41,507 nt of DNA from Candidatus Poseidoniales archaeon (GTDB lineage: Archaea; Thermoplasmatota; Poseidoniia; Poseidoniales; Poseidoniaceae), in assembly GCA_003602415.1 (NCBI GenBank), contig QQSK01000016.1:1-41507 (forward strand). Direction: 5' to 3'. Made by a program: the position numbers and the translations under genes. Below the pieces are notes generated by a model. It ran no database searches and was not told the DNA's origin. It saw only the letters and a program-made list of their open reading frames with translations. Shown piece after piece: positions 40,647-41,507 of the stretch (position 1 is its first letter; the number at the start of each line of letters is the position of its first letter).

Positions 40647-41507
40647 ATGAGTGTGGCAACAACTGGAAGTAGTGGTTCTCTAAACGCAGAAGTCGTAACC
40701 ATCAAAATGGACATCAACGATGATGATGAAGATGTTATCATCGCTTCAATTTCCATATCTAACGAAGCACCTGTTCCAATGGGTGGATTAGACGCATCTG
40801 TAATCACAAATACTGGTGCAAAACATCATTCCCAAGAAGGAGTTACTAGCTTAGGACCAGGAATTCAAAGGGAATGGACTTTTGAGTTTCCACTTGATTC
40901 CGGTGAATGGACATTTGTTCTGAAAGGTTCTCAAGATGAGATAAAAATGGGACCTTATGCTTATGATTTCGAATACAGTGTCACCCAGGGTAGAAAATTG
41001 GCAAGTACCATTGGATCTTCATTATTTTCAGGTGCTTTTGACAACCATCTAGAAGATTTTGGCAATGTTAAGGAAAGAGAAATGATTGACCCTTCGAAGG
41101 TTGTTATGACCTCTTACGCTGCTGAAAACTCCCGTGGAGGAGACACTTTGATCAAAGCGGATATTGACAAATTGTCAACAGGCCTAACCTCGTCTTCCAG
41201 TGTTGGTGCACATGAAGCACCAATTCTCAATGCTAATCCTGTGCGAGAAGCACCGCCTTCTCAGCCTTCTAGAACTGAAGACCCTCTGTTAGCACACAGT
41301 GCTGCTTCACCCTCTCTAAGAGAAGCTCCAGCCGCTGCACCTGTTCAAGAATCAATTCCACTACCTCCAGCAGGTCCACCAACTCCACCTGCTGGCCCAC
41401 CTACCCCACCAGCGGGTCCACCTACACCGCCTGCTGGCCCACCTACCCCACCAGCGGGTCCACCTACACCGCCTGCTGGCCCACCAACTCCACCTGCTGG
41501 TCCACCA
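40647..41507 (+). CDS. Hypothetical protein with PPAGPPT tandem-repeat region (partial, C-terminus missing)
   Basis: An open frame of 287 codons starting at ATG 40647 and running off the right end. Residues 1-150 look like a folded beta-rich domain (VVTIKMDINDDDEDVIIASI, ILGPG-like turns, FEFPLDSGEWTFVL). A charged/Ser-rich linker follows, then from residue 240 the unit PPAGPPT repeats seven times with varying codons. The repeats are similar in style to the GPP linker of the gene at 5968, suggesting a shared interaction mode. Function is unknown. No signal peptide is apparent at the start. Confidence 0.75.
   Translation, partial: MSVATTGSSGSLNAEVVTIKMDINDDDEDVIIASISISNEAPVPMGGLDASVITNTGAKHHSQEGVTSLGPGIQREWTFEFPLDSGEWTFVLKGSQDEIKMGPYAYDFEYSVTQGRKLASTIGSSLFSGAFDNHLEDFGNVKEREMIDPSKVVMTSYAAENSRGGDTLIKADIDKLSTGLTSSSSVGAHEAPILNANPVREAPPSQPSRTEDPLLAHSAASPSLREAPAAAPVQESIPLPPAGPPTPPAGPPTPPAGPPTPPAGPPTPPAGPPTPPAGPPTPPAGPP
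41364..41507 (+). repeat. 21-bp tandem repeats encoding PPAGPPT
   Basis: Six complete 21-bp units plus 18 bp of a seventh are seen before the window ends. Codons for the same residues differ between neighbours, with two alternating nucleotide versions (CCACCAGCGGGT... and CCGCCTGCTGGC...), so units appear duplicated as pairs of 42 bp. The reading frame is kept throughout. Confidence 0.9.

Noticed and set aside
41364-41507. Tandem repeats as a CRISPR array
   Set aside because: The units are 21 bp, directly adjacent without spacers, and in frame within a coding sequence.

Overview
The window looks like a piece of the chromosome of an aerobic, planktonic euryarchaeon, most probably of the Marine Group II/III lineage (Ca. 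Poseidoniia). The informational genes are archaeal: SRP19, ribosomal protein S8e, Sec61-beta, flap endonuclease FEN-1 with a C-terminal PIP box, a THUMP/Trm-G10-type methyltransferase, a Trm4-like m5C methyltransferase and an archaeal Xer recombinase. They sit beside a complete aa3-type heme-copper oxidase locus and many secreted or membrane-anchored acidic proteins. The lineage call is inference from gene content and style; no rRNA gene is present. The genome is very compact. All eight convergent gene pairs overlap or abut at their stop codons, and several co-directional pairs share ATGA or TAG-ATG junctions.

Layout. 1-6.0 kb: possible tail of a small protein, a polytopic membrane protein, SRP19, S8e, an FAH-family hydrolase (all minus), a divergent PUA protein and a secreted protein, then a small protein and a large SAP-domain membrane protein. 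6.0-9.9 kb: a membrane protein with a GPP-repeat tail, an ATP-grasp (RimK-like) protein fused to an RCK_C domain, a TPM-domain protein with a Gly-rich tail, and two tiny membrane proteins. 9.9-12.4 kb: an A+T-rich NERD-domain gene, a GC-rich hairpin-dense segment that may be an RNA, and a Xer tyrosine recombinase. 12.4-15.6 kb: small basic proteins, including an HhH protein with a histone-H1-like tail, Sec61-beta, and hypotheticals. 15.6-19.6 kb: Trm4-like methyltransferase, a membrane protein, an Lrp/AsnC regulator, Toprim and DUF167 proteins.

19.66-26.64 kb is the centrepiece: coxB, coxA, coxC, a subunit IV gene and a SCO-type copper chaperone, all plus strand. The cluster carries unusual additions. 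Subunit I has an N-terminal secreted domain with a CxCH motif. Subunit III has a long N-terminal extension with a His/Asp-rich loop. The SCO protein has its thioredoxin-like fold split by about 400 residues holding three related repeats, and it ends in a PGF-CTERM-like sorting signal.

26.7-41.5 kb: tRNA-Ser(UGA), a lipoprotein, a DAGK-type lipid kinase, RibD, a Trm-G10-like methyltransferase, a YkgJ-type cysteine-cluster protein, tRNA-Arg(UCG), FEN-1, a class III CoA-transferase, a surface-glycan-like set (GT-C-like membrane protein, polysaccharide deacetylase, GNAT), a zinc-ribbon/acidic protein, a UPF1/IGHMBP2-like SF1 helicase, an RDD membrane protein, and a gene with 21-bp PPAGPPT-coding repeats that runs off the right end.
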